Assembly (NCBI GenBank): GCA_934481445.1
Contig: CAKSPC010000002.1
Span: forward strand, 1 to 64,000
Origin: an uncultured Oscillospiraceae bacterium
GTDB taxonomy: Bacteria; Bacillota; Clostridia; Oscillospirales; Ruminococcaceae
DNA length: 64,000 bases
Direction: 5' to 3'
In this document: piece after piece, positions 26,837 through 35,324 of the stretch
How positions within the stretch are numbered: the first letter of the stretch is position 1
Layout: each line of letters opens with the position of its first letter
Notes under the pieces: model-generated
The model's database searches: none
Told to the model about the DNA's origin: nothing
What the model saw: the letters and a program-made list of their open reading frames with translations, nothing else
Program-made: the position numbers and the translations under genes

Positions 26837-28087
26837 ATGGCTGAAAACATAAATGACCTTATAGAACGCACTCCCCGCGGCGGCACGGCAATGCTTCCGT
26901 CGGGGGAGTTCGAGGGGCCTGTATATATCACGAAACCGCTTCATCTCGTGGGAAAGAACTCTACGTTATGGGCAAAGCGGGGCAGCATAATCGAGATAAC
27001 TTCGCCGTCAGTGACGATAGAAGGGCTGCGCGTGGAACTCACCGAGGACGACGTGCATAACCCCGCCATAAAAGCAAGGGTTCCCGCAGATGTGCGGGAT
27101 GTCGAGGTGTTCGGCGGGGTGCAGGGATTCGGCGGCGAGGACGGGTATTTCGATATCCCGCGCACGCTGGATCTGGGAGCATTCGCCGCAGACGCGGAGA
27201 ATACATATCTCATGACGATAAACGTTCCCGTGGCGGCGGATATCAAATGCAGCACGCAGGGCGTTGAGTTTTTGCCGAAGCATATCCCCGCGGGCAGGAG
27301 CGAAGTCACCGTTGCCGTAAGCGGCATAAGCACGCAGATGTTTCTGTACGCCGAGGTCCTGCTGAAAACGCGTTTCACCCGCCGCATTTATCTCACCGGC
27401 AGACCCCGCACGGATGTCCCGAGGGCGGAGATGCTGCGTATTTTCACCGCGCCCGAGCGCGGCGCGGAGGAGCATATCTCAGCAGGCACGCAGAATAATG
27501 TGCATTCTGTCGCGGCGTACACGGATATCGTTTCGGTGCCGCAGTCGGCTCCCGCGTGCGATATGCCGCTGCTTGAGATGAAGCGCGGTCAGCGCGTGGC
27601 GCTGTATCAGTACGTCGGTAACAAATGCACCGTATCGTTTTCCTGCACCAAGCCGCAGGATATCGACATCGACCCGTACCTTTTCATGCTGGACGGGAAT
27701 GAGCGTTCTTTCGGCGACAGCGGTCTGATATTTTTCGGAAACGAAACCTCCGAGCACGGTGAGGTGAAATATTTCCCCGCCGACGGGCACCTTGAGATTG
27801 ATCTCGAAAAGATCGACTACCGCGTCCAGAAAATGACGATAGCATACTCCGTCTATGCGGGGGACAGGAGCAAGAATTTCTCCCGCGTGCGCGCACCGAG
27901 AATATCAATAAGCGCGGACGGCCGCGAGCGCATAGCGTTCGTTATGGACGGCCTTGCGGACGAAACCACGGTGGTGGCGGTGGAAATATACCGCTACAAG
28001 GGCGAGTGGAAGCTGTCCGCCGTGGGCTCGGGATATCGCGACGGAATGGCGCGGATGTGCAACCGCTACGGCATCGAAGTTGAATAA
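26837..28087 (+). CDS. Beta-helix/TerD fusion protein
   Basis: A 416-residue protein with three parts. Residues 16-92 follow the right-handed beta-helix pattern (AMLPSGEFEGPVYI, PLHLVGKNSTLW, ITSPSVTIEGLRVEL). Residues about 93-240 are beta-rich and unrecognised. Residues 248-416 are a TerD domain (KRGQRVALYQYV to EIYRYKGEWKLSAVGSGYRDG). The TerD part keeps DIDIDPYLFMLDG but lacks the GWD triplet and the acidic DNRTGEGDGDDE loop of the neighbouring TerD, so calcium binding is probably weakened. Start ATG 26837 with GGGAGG 6 bases before. Likely an adaptor or modified partner of TerD. The fusion is unusual to me; no signal peptide, so cytosolic. Confidence 0.8.
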   Translation: MAENINDLIERTPRGGTAMLPSGEFEGPVYITKPLHLVGKNSTLWAKRGSIIEITSPSVTIEGLRVELTEDDVHNPAIKARVPADVRDVEVFGGVQGFGGEDGYFDIPRTLDLGAFAADAENTYLMTINVPVAADIKCSTQGVEFLPKHIPAGRSEVTVAVSGISTQMFLYAEVLLKTRFTRRIYLTGRPRTDVPRAEMLRIFTAPERGAEEHISAGTQNNVHSVAAYTDIVSVPQSAPACDMPLLEMKRGQRVALYQYVGNKCTVSFSCTKPQDIDIDPYLFMLDGNERSFGDSGLIFFGNETSEHGEVKYFPADGHLEIDLEKIDYRVQKMTIAYSVYAGDRSKNFSRVRAPRISISADGRERIAFVMDGLADETTVVAVEIYRYKGEWKLSAVGSGYRDGMARMCNRYGIEVE

Positions 28088-28104
28088 AAAGGATGGTCTG
28101 AAAA

Positions 28105-30288
28105 ATGGCATTACCCCAAGGATTTACGAGATATACGGGCTATGACAGCCCCGATATATTCCGCAGTTTCCTGATAAATAAATTTGTTTCGGCACAGAAA
28201 AACGGACTGTTCTTCAGGGACAAGCTGCCGCTGCCATCTACGGGGGAGATAACCGCTGCCGTGGAATACACCGCAGCGGGCTTCGACAACGCCGCGGCGA
28301 TAAAGTCGGGGCTTGACGCATGGCTCAGCAAGGCAAACATCACCTGCGACAGCGCCGCGATTTCCGAGGTGATACTGCGGGCGGTCAACGAATGCGGCGC
28401 AAACAGGAAAAACACCTATTTCGTTATACTCTGCTGGCTGATAAAATATCTCGCGGTAAAGCCGAAGAATGTTCTGTTCGTCGGCGGCGCGGGGCTTAAA
28501 GAGTTGTACCTGCTGTATATGCTGAACCTCGCCGGGGCGGAAATAAGCCTTGTAAGCTACGGGCAGGACGGCGATTTCGAGAAATTCGCATTCAGGGATA
28601 AGATAACGGTAAAATCGGGCAGAAACACCGCGCCTTTGCAGGTGGATTATGCCAACATAGACCTCTCCAGGGAAGCAAGGCTTGCGGATATGCGCTCTGC
28701 AGGGGAGCAGGTTAAGGACAAGGTAAAACGCCTTGACACCACCGCCGCGGGCATTTTCGAGGATTTCCTGAAGGACAGAAAGACCCGCGTGATATCCTCC
28801 GGGGGAGTTTTCACCGAGGACGGAGAAATCCCCGTGTATTCTGCCGCGCTCATCGGCTACGACGAAGAGGCGGTTTATACGAATATGCTGGTGAAGTTCA
28901 AGGAGAGCTTTGCGGGGCTGAAAAAGCAGCTTATCTTTATTGAAAGGACGCTCAGTAATCCCGACGCAGACGAGGTGCGGGCGCTCGGCTCCGTGCCGCG
29001 CACAAGCACCGCAGATATGATAGACGCGCTGGCGCTGCTGATAAATCTTGGCGGCGATCCCGTGCGCACAGCGCTAGCGCAGAATGCGCTGCGGGAGCTT
29101 CTGAATGAATTAAACACGGGTAACCAGACCGTGGTGTTCAATTACGGAAGCAAGTTCATAACATGGCTGTACCGATGCACGCAGGCGAGAAAATATGCGG
29201 TGCGGTATGAGGATATCCCGGTTATTCTTTACTACGGCGATATTTCGCAGTCGGAATTGTATTTTCTTAATTTCATGTCCCGCAGCGGCTTCGACACTGT
29301 ATATATCACTCCGAACAAGCAGATGCTTGATATGACCGTCGCGCGAAATCCCGACGGGCGTATGCAGATATTCCAGCTTCCGCAGTCCAAGGAAAGCGGA
29401 AGCTACCCCGACAAGCCGATGAAGATGAAGATGGCGACCGTCGCATACAGTGCCGAGCGCGACCTTGACACCATGCTTTACGGCGGCGACACGGGGATAT
29501 ACAGAAACTTTCAGTTCCCGAACAGCCAGTCCCTCACGCTTAAAACGACCTATGAGGAGATAGGCATTCTCTGGAAAGAGGAAGCGCGGTTCAGAACGGG
29601 ATTTTCCACCGCGGGAAACCTTGTTTCGGTTCCGAATATCTTCGCGAAGATAAGCGGAGTCAGCGGCGGGGATGTCGGGAAATACTGGGACGAGGTGCGC
29701 TCGCGCCTTACCCCCGATACGATACTCAAAATCAAAAAACAGGGCGCACAGCAGAACGGCTCGCCTGACCTCTCGGCTTACCGCAGCTTTTACCGCAACG
29801 GCGAGATAGACGCGGAAAGGCTGAAAGCAAGCACGCTGAACAAATACAGCTTTATGCCGGACAGATTGCAGGATATGCTTATTTACAAGCTTCAGGAAAC
29901 TGCGTCCAGCGGCTTCCTGAAACTAGAAGGCGACGAGCTGATGTGCAGCGTTATCCATTTCGGACTTGGCATGGGCAAGGAGTTTCTGCAGCTTGTTCAG
30001 CGGTTCGATTTTACGCGGCAGATTCCAAAGCTGATATACATCGACACCGTTGAGGATACATTCACGCTGGAGGAATGCGTGCAGACGGTGCTGTGCAGCC
30101 TTATCGGATTTGATGTGCTGATCTACACCCCGACGGGTTACAAGAACATCGAAACCTTCGTGAAAAGTGACGCTTTCGAGGAGCACATCATGGATCAGTT
30201 TTTGTACAATATGGAGGTGCCGAAATTAAAAATACCCTCCGAGGAAAAGAGCAGCGGATTTTTCGGTAAGCTGTTCAGGAAAGGATAA
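28105..30288 (+). CDS. yceG: YceG-like protein of Ter system
   Basis: A 727-residue protein resembling the Bacillus YceG family found next to TerD and TelA genes. Two related segments can be seen: NTYFVILCWLIKYL with VLFVGGAGLKELYLLYMLNLAGAEISLVSY (about 110-155), and PVILYYGDISQSELYFLNFMSRSGFDTVYI (about 371-400). A conserved C-terminal block FDVLIYTPTGYKNIETFV (about 671-688) matches the family end. Roles proposed for this family are as a component of a biosynthetic module in Ter systems; biochemistry is unknown. No membrane helix or classic catalytic motif is evident. Length is greater than the Bacillus protein because of an insertion in the middle. It is 17 bases after the fusion gene. 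Confidence 0.78.
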   Translation: MALPQGFTRYTGYDSPDIFRSFLINKFVSAQKNGLFFRDKLPLPSTGEITAAVEYTAAGFDNAAAIKSGLDAWLSKANITCDSAAISEVILRAVNECGANRKNTYFVILCWLIKYLAVKPKNVLFVGGAGLKELYLLYMLNLAGAEISLVSYGQDGDFEKFAFRDKITVKSGRNTAPLQVDYANIDLSREARLADMRSAGEQVKDKVKRLDTTAAGIFEDFLKDRKTRVISSGGVFTEDGEIPVYSAALIGYDEEAVYTNMLVKFKESFAGLKKQLIFIERTLSNPDADEVRALGSVPRTSTADMIDALALLINLGGDPVRTALAQNALRELLNELNTGNQTVVFNYGSKFITWLYRCTQARKYAVRYEDIPVILYYGDISQSELYFLNFMSRSGFDTVYITPNKQMLDMTVARNPDGRMQIFQLPQSKESGSYPDKPMKMKMATVAYSAERDLDTMLYGGDTGIYRNFQFPNSQSLTLKTTYEEIGILWKEEARFRTGFSTAGNLVSVPNIFAKISGVSGGDVGKYWDEVRSRLTPDTILKIKKQGAQQNGSPDLSAYRSFYRNGEIDAERLKASTLNKYSFMPDRLQDMLIYKLQETASSGFLKLEGDELMCSVIHFGLGMGKEFLQLVQRFDFTRQIPKLIYIDTVEDTFTLEECVQTVLCSLIGFDVLIYTPTGYKNIETFVKSDAFEEHIMDQFLYNMEVPKLKIPSEEKSSGFFGKLFRKG

Positions 30289-30293
30289 AAATT

Positions 30294-31457
30294 ATGGGAT
30301 TACAGTTTACACCCGGTGCGGCGGCGCAGGCTGCCAAGGAAGTTGAAACCACAGGCACAGTAGTAACGGATACCCAGACTGCCGCCCTCGACGCAAAGAT
30401 CGAGGAAGCGAAGAATTTCAACATCGTCGTAAAGACCGATGAGATCAAGCAGCAGCTCGCGACCAGCGCGGAGATCGACCAGCTCGTTTCCACGATTAAC
30501 GTAAACGACAGCTCCACCATTGTAAAGTTCGGCGCGGACGCCGCAGAGCAGATTTCGCAGGCGTCCGACCAGGTGCTCAATTCCATGAGCATTCAGCAGA
30601 TAAACGACACAGGCGTTATGCTGAAAAACCTTGCCGCTATCATGGATCAGTTTGATATCAAGGAGCTTCAGGATGAAAAGCCCGGCTTCTTCGGCAATCT
30701 CAAGAAGAAGCTTGAAAAGATACTCAGCAAGTACGACACCATGGGCAAGGAGATCGACCGTATCTACGTTCAGCTCAAGCAGTACGAAACCGAGATCGAG
30801 CAGGCAAACACCAAGCTTGACACCATGTACGAGGCTAACCTCGGGTATTATCAGCAGCTTGTAAAGTATATCATGGCGGGTGAGCAGGGTGTTAAGGAGC
30901 TCGACGCATTCATCGAGGAATATCAGGCAAAGGTGGCAGAAAACCCCGACGACGGCACCATCCGCATGGATCTTTCCAACCTCCAGCAGATGCGCGAAAT
31001 ACTTGACCAGCGCGTAATGGATCTCAAGGTCGCAGAGAATGTAGCGCTACAGACCGTGCCTATGCTCAAGACCATGGAGTATTCCAACCTCAACCTTGTA
31101 AGAAAGATAAACTCCGCGTTCATCATCACGATGCCTGTTTTCAAGCAGTCCCTCGCGCAGGCGATAATGCTGAAGCGCCAGCGCATTCAGGCGGAGTCCC
31201 TCAAGGCGCTTGACGAAAAGACCAACGAGCTCCTTATCAAGAACGCGCAGAACACCGTAGAGCAGTCCAAGATGGTTGCGGCGATGTCAGCAAATTCTTC
31301 CATCAAGGTGGAAACCCTCCAGCAGACATGGCAGACCATCGTCAGCGGTATCGACGAGGTCCAGCAGATACAGGACCAGGCGCGCGAAAAGCGCAAGCAG
31401 GACGCTGTTGCTCTCGAGCAGATAAAGGCGGACTACAAAAAGCGCATGAAAGCGTGA
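30294..31457 (+). CDS. telA: TelA/YceH-family toxic-anion resistance protein
   Basis: A 387-residue, almost wholly helical protein of the TelA family: N-terminal variable part, then VQLKQYETEIEQANTKLDTMYEANL and the conserved VMDLKVAENVALQTVPMLK and SAFIITMPVFKQSLAQAIM blocks near 240-300, ending in a Lys/Arg-rich coiled coil. Members occur in tellurite-resistance and Bacillus yce loci; they are thought to act at the membrane periphery, but the mechanism is unknown. It starts 5 bases after the YceG stop and is the last gene of the operon; a terminator follows. Identification is strong. Confidence 0.92.
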   Translation: MGLQFTPGAAAQAAKEVETTGTVVTDTQTAALDAKIEEAKNFNIVVKTDEIKQQLATSAEIDQLVSTINVNDSSTIVKFGADAAEQISQASDQVLNSMSIQQINDTGVMLKNLAAIMDQFDIKELQDEKPGFFGNLKKKLEKILSKYDTMGKEIDRIYVQLKQYETEIEQANTKLDTMYEANLGYYQQLVKYIMAGEQGVKELDAFIEEYQAKVAENPDDGTIRMDLSNLQQMREILDQRVMDLKVAENVALQTVPMLKTMEYSNLNLVRKINSAFIITMPVFKQSLAQAIMLKRQRIQAESLKALDEKTNELLIKNAQNTVEQSKMVAAMSANSSIKVETLQQTWQTIVSGIDEVQQIQDQAREKRKQDAVALEQIKADYKKRMKA

Positions 31458-31475
31458 TAAATTTTTATAAACATT

Positions 31476-31514
31476 CTGCCCCGATATGCATTGTGCGTAT
31501 CGGGGCAGTTTTTT
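31476..31514 (+). terminator. Rho-independent terminator of the ter-type operon
   Basis: CTGCCCCGATA (31476-31486) pairs with TATCGGGGCAG (31498-31508), followed by TTTTTT. The same stem may also serve the convergent gene at 31589, although the T-run on that side is weaker. Confidence 0.93.
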
Positions 31515-31588
31515 ATGATAAGCCGATCATTTCAGAAGTTCGGTAAGGCGTTGATTTGGGCGTTTGCAAGGCTTCGGCGTTATCTTTG

Positions 31589-34387
31589 TCAGGTGCACTT
31601 GCTGAAATCCGAATCGCTTACGGGCGAATAGAAGCTGTCAAGGCGCCAGCCGTTTTCGGTTTTAATGGCGTTGATGGAATAATATTCAGAGTTAGTGCTG
31701 TATTTTTCGTCACCGTAGGAGTAGGTCAGGCACTTGTATTCCATTTTGAAATTGAGCACCGCGCTGTTTCCGTCGGCGGAAAGCTCCGCGCTTTCGAGGG
31801 TGGAATCGCCGTTGAGTATGGTAAAGTTTTCGGTCTTCTTTGTGTAGAGCCTGTATCCCTGCTCAACCATCGCGGCGCCGTCGGCAAGGATGGTGTCGAG
31901 TGCTTCTTCAGCCGCCTTGTCGGTGTAGGTTTCCTTGAGGGAGTTCAGCAGCAGGGCACGCGTGCGCCATTCGGGGTCTGCCGGCTCGCAGAGTGTGCCC
32001 CATTCCGTGCCGGTGTCATATTCTTCGGATTTACCGGTGACGTTCATGGTTTTTGTCGTAAGGGACTTCCATGTGAATTTATAGCGCGAGTAAAGGCTGA
32101 GCAGTGCGCCGTCGAAATCCTGTCCTGCCTCGTCGTGGAGGGTCTGCTTTCCGTCCTTTACGGTGACAAAGCCGTCGTTGGTGAAGTACAGCTCGTTTTC
32201 GCCGTAAAATTCGGCGTGGTCAAGGCTTTGCTTGTCAAGCACCGCCCAGTTGTTGTCTGCCTTTATGATAAGATACAGGCCGCTTTCGTAAAGTCCCGCG
32301 CCCGCGGAGGAGAGCCGGTTTATGCTGCTGCTTGCCACAACATTTCCACCTACCACCCGCGAAATGTAGGAGTTCATCTCGCCGCTGGTAAAGCAGTATA
32401 CCGTACCGTCAAAGGTGGTAAGAAGCGTGGGCGCATAGCCGTCGCATATGTGGATATATTCGTCGCAGGCGGGGTCGCGGTAGTATATCTCGCATATGGA
32501 ATCGGGGTCTGTGCCGAGTCTGCGCACCGCATAGATTTCCGTCATGCCGTCACGCTGTACGGGGTAATAATTCACGGTTATGCCGTCTATACCTGGAGCC
32601 GACGCAGCGGTGACAGGGTAATTCTCCGTGGATTCCAGCGGGGAGAAGAAGTGCTCTGGGTCTGTGGTTTCTCCGCTGCACGGCGTGAGGGTATAGCTGA
32701 ATTTTCCGTCCTGCTTTGTAAATTCCGCGCGGAAATACCTTGCCGAATCCTCTATGTTGAATTCCTCGCCGATATCAGGTATATGCTCCGCCGCGGCAGC
32801 GTCGTACATTCTTATCGAAACGACCAGCCTGTCTGGCTCCGCAGCGTTCAGGAAAATGCTTTCGCTCCTGTAGCCGAGGGATTTGTATCCTCCGACCGCG
32901 CGTTTCCATGTCTTGCCGTAGCATTCGGTGCTGCCGTTTTCGAGAAGGTCGAAGAACATATCGTACAGATCATCGTCGTTGTAACCCGCAATGACCTTCG
33001 CCATACCGAACTGATTGCAGGCGACGGCACCGTTGGCAGTAGAGGGCGTGCCGGAGAAATCATCCTGCCGGGCGAGAAAGTTCATGCCGGCGACAAAGAA
33101 GAATCTTTCGCTGTATTCGGAGAAAGGAACCGCGCTGCTGCCGTCGGTCTGATAAAGATAGACAGTGTCGGGGTTGTCTTTGATAACGGCGTAAATATAG
33201 TAGGAATCGCTGCCCCTTACTCTGCGCTTGAGATAGAACGCGTTTTTGTCCTCCGCAACTCCGCCGAAGAATGTGTCGTTGTTCTGTCCGAACATATTGT
33301 CGTCGCTAAAGTAGCCGATGGCAAGGTCGCGCCAGTATCCGCAGAAAGCTTCATCAAGCAGTTTCATTGCATTGCTGTCATGCCTAAAATCAAGCGCCGC
33401 GGGGTCGAAGCTGCCCTCGAGTTTGACTTCTGTTTCGGTGGATTCTTTCTTGGAGGTAAGGTAGCTGCCATACTCGTTCATTTCGTAAACAGCGTAGTAG
33501 GTAACGGGATTGAGTATCATGGTGGTGGTGTATTCTATCGTGTCGCCATTTGCGTAGTTCTTTATGAACAGGTTGGAAAGCTGGCTGCTTCTCACCGCGG
33601 CAAAATCCGTGCCGTTTACGGTTATTATATCCGCAAGGGTATACGCGGCCGAAAGAGTGTAGCCCGTTTTGGTATAGCGGAGCGCGGCGATTATCCTGTC
33701 GCCCTCGTAATAAGGGGGGCAGCCGCTGTATATCGTGCCGCCATCGCAGCCGTCGAGGGTGAGCTTTATAGAACGCCCCTCGGTATTAATGCCGAGCGTA
33801 CTGTAGTATGTCCTGCCGATGGTAGCGTCATAGACCGTGACGTCGTTTTCGGCGTCGGCGGTGCAGGTGTCGATGGTAAGCTCCGCGATGATAACGGTGC
33901 TTCCTATCGTCTTGTTTGCGAGGTCGTCGGCGCATTTGTCGTAAAACGCCGTTTCGTCAACTCTGTTTGCCCCGCCCGCTACGTCGTATACGCCCTTGTT
34001 GGGGTATTCGGGCAGCAGCTCCTTGGTGATGATGAAGTCGTTCGGGTTTAGCAGGGAGGTGTTCGTATCGGGGGTGCTTACAGATGTCTGCTGTGAGGTA
34101 TCGTCGGATACGGTTCCGATTTTCACGAACATTCCCGAATTGTAAGCGAGGGTTATTACGGAAGCCATGATAACCACCGCCGCCGCTGCGGAGCAGGCGC
34201 TGATGATGTACTTCCTTCGGCTGTTCTTCCTGGGTTTTTCGCCTATCTGACTAAGGCGGATTAGGTCGTCGTCAAGCGCGCCGTCCTTGTTTTCGAAGCG
34301 CTTGAGCAGCTTCTTTTCCAGCTCCGCGAGCTTTTCCTCGGAGAGCGATACATTTTCGTACATTTTTCTGATATCCTTTTCGGTCAT
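31589..34387 (-). CDS. Large single-pass protein, probable partner of ECF sigma factor
   Basis: A 932-residue protein: 59 charged cytosolic residues (helical KLAELEKKLLKRFENK), one membrane helix (about 60-83), and about 850 extracytoplasmic residues with no family I can name. The start overlaps the stop of the upstream ECF sigma gene (ATGA), the usual layout for an anti-sigma factor. It lacks a zinc-binding anti-sigma (HxxxCxxC) motif. The outer part is rich in beta-strand patterns such as TFDGTVYCF and NELYFTNDGFVTVKDG, suggesting repeated propeller-like blades, and ends with an NTF2-like-looking segment (ENGWRLDSFYSPV). The opposite-strand frame of similar length is a shadow. Function inferred only from context. 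Confidence 0.72.
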   Translation of the reverse strand: MTEKDIRKMYENVSLSEEKLAELEKKLLKRFENKDGALDDDLIRLSQIGEKPRKNSRRKYIISACSAAAAVVIMASVITLAYNSGMFVKIGTVSDDTSQQTSVSTPDTNTSLLNPNDFIITKELLPEYPNKGVYDVAGGANRVDETAFYDKCADDLANKTIGSTVIIAELTIDTCTADAENDVTVYDATIGRTYYSTLGINTEGRSIKLTLDGCDGGTIYSGCPPYYEGDRIIAALRYTKTGYTLSAAYTLADIITVNGTDFAAVRSSQLSNLFIKNYANGDTIEYTTTMILNPVTYYAVYEMNEYGSYLTSKKESTETEVKLEGSFDPAALDFRHDSNAMKLLDEAFCGYWRDLAIGYFSDDNMFGQNNDTFFGGVAEDKNAFYLKRRVRGSDSYYIYAVIKDNPDTVYLYQTDGSSAVPFSEYSERFFFVAGMNFLARQDDFSGTPSTANGAVACNQFGMAKVIAGYNDDDLYDMFFDLLENGSTECYGKTWKRAVGGYKSLGYRSESIFLNAAEPDRLVVSIRMYDAAAAEHIPDIGEEFNIEDSARYFRAEFTKQDGKFSYTLTPCSGETTDPEHFFSPLESTENYPVTAASAPGIDGITVNYYPVQRDGMTEIYAVRRLGTDPDSICEIYYRDPACDEYIHICDGYAPTLLTTFDGTVYCFTSGEMNSYISRVVGGNVVASSSINRLSSAGAGLYESGLYLIIKADNNWAVLDKQSLDHAEFYGENELYFTNDGFVTVKDGKQTLHDEAGQDFDGALLSLYSRYKFTWKSLTTKTMNVTGKSEEYDTGTEWGTLCEPADPEWRTRALLLNSLKETYTDKAAEEALDTILADGAAMVEQGYRLYTKKTENFTILNGDSTLESAELSADGNSAVLNFKMEYKCLTYSYGDEKYSTNSEYYSINAIKTENGWRLDSFYSPVSDSDFSKCT

Positions 34388-34866
34388 ATCAACTCCTCCT
34401 TCAGATCAAGTCTGAGCATCTTTCTTCCGCGCGCCAGCCGCTTGTAAACGGTGTTTTCGGTTATCTCGAGAGCCTCCGCGATCTCGGCGGCGGGCATATC
34501 CTCGTAATAGAACATATATATCACCGTTTTTATCATGTCGGGCAGGCGCATTATGGTGTTTAGCAGTTCGTTTGTTTCATTGTCCTGCGAGGACAGGGTG
34601 TTTTCCGCGTCGTCCAGCGGAACGCTGCGCTGTATCCGCGCGGATTTGACAACATTCAGCGCCCTGTGCTCGGCTGCACGGATGAGCCAGTGCTTGAAAT
34701 GCTGTTCATCGTTGAAGTTCTCATGGTCGATGGCGGCGGAGAAGCACTCCATAATGACGTCCTCCGCTTCCTCAGGACTGCGGACAATGCCTATCGCTAT
34801 CCTGTAAACCATGTTTGCGTACCGCCTGAAAACGTCGGACGCATTTTCCTGTGTTATTCTGAACAC
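34384..34866 (-). CDS. ECF-type RNA polymerase sigma factor
   Basis: A 160-residue sigma-70 family protein of ECF length. Region 2 is at about residues 10-70 (YANMVYRIAIGIVRSPEEAEDV then HFKHWLIRAAEHRALN), and region 4 at 105-155 (LPDMIKTVIYMFYYEDMPAAEIAEALEITENTVYKRLARGRKML). It directs transcription in response to an envelope or external signal. The stop overlaps the start of the 932-residue membrane protein, likely its regulator. An extended -10 (TGTTATAAT, 34912-34920 on the minus strand) lies about 45 bases upstream. Targets unknown. Confidence 0.93.
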   Translation of the reverse strand: MFRITQENASDVFRRYANMVYRIAIGIVRSPEEAEDVIMECFSAAIDHENFNDEQHFKHWLIRAAEHRALNVVKSARIQRSVPLDDAENTLSSQDNETNELLNTIMRLPDMIKTVIYMFYYEDMPAAEIAEALEITENTVYKRLARGRKMLRLDLKEELI

Positions 34867-34984
34867 CGTGATCCCTTCCTTTCGCGGTTGTTTTTGGCCT
34901 TCTGTAATTATAACATATCAACCCGGCGAAATCTGCCCGAATTTTCAAAATAAATTTTAAATTCTGAAAATTTGGTGTAACCTC

Positions 34985-35013
34985 TTGAAAAAAATCTGAA
35001 TATAGTATATAAT
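34985..35013 (+). promoter_or_regulatory. Sigma-A promoter of cysE-cysS leader
   Basis: TTGAAA (34985-34990) and TATAAT (35008-35013) with a 17-bp spacer, placing the transcript start near 35020, just before the T-box leader. Confidence 0.85.
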
Positions 35014-35029
35014 AAAAAATATGTATAAA

Positions 35030-35283
35030 GGCATTGAAGCAGTCAGAGTAGGCGCAGGTCTGCCGTACAGAGAGCCGCGGGACGGTGAAACGCGGACGGC
35101 AGCAGCGGGCGAAGTGCGGCTGCCAGCCGACGCGGGGAATATGCGTACTTAATATAAAAAGTACCGCATCGAGTATCCGCGTCCGTTTTCCGCGTTAAGG
35201 AAGCAGGAGGGGCGTTTTCGCCCGAAGCGAAGTGGGACCGCGTGTAATTACGCCTTCGCGCCGTTGTGCGCGGAGGCTTTTTT
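35030..35283 (+). promoter_or_regulatory. T-box riboswitch, probably tRNA-Cys specific
   Basis: The leader has an AGAGTAGG-type stem I start (about 35045), the AGAGAGCC element (35069-35076), the T-box AGTGGGACCGCG (35231-35242) and a terminator whose stem GCCTTCGCGC / GCGCGGAGGC (35252-35277) ends in TTTTTT. In the specifier loop GAATATGCG the codon TGC (35142-35144) is followed by a purine, right before the TACT strand closing stem I, so the specifier reads cysteine. This agrees with cysE and cysS downstream. Uncharged tRNA-Cys would stabilise the antiterminator. The leader and promoters fill the 458-base gap 34867-35324. Confidence 0.85.
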
Positions 35284-35324
35284 GTATCCGTGCATGAGTT
35301 TCTTGCATTTTTACGGAGGTAATC

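Noticed and set aside
31556..34051. Long plus-strand open frame (831 codons) opposite the ECF partner gene
   Set aside because: It has no ribosome site, no recognisable domain and a Val/Ala/Gly/Arg composition typical of an antisense shadow. The minus-strand frame has a membrane helix, a family-like layout and overlaps the sigma gene.
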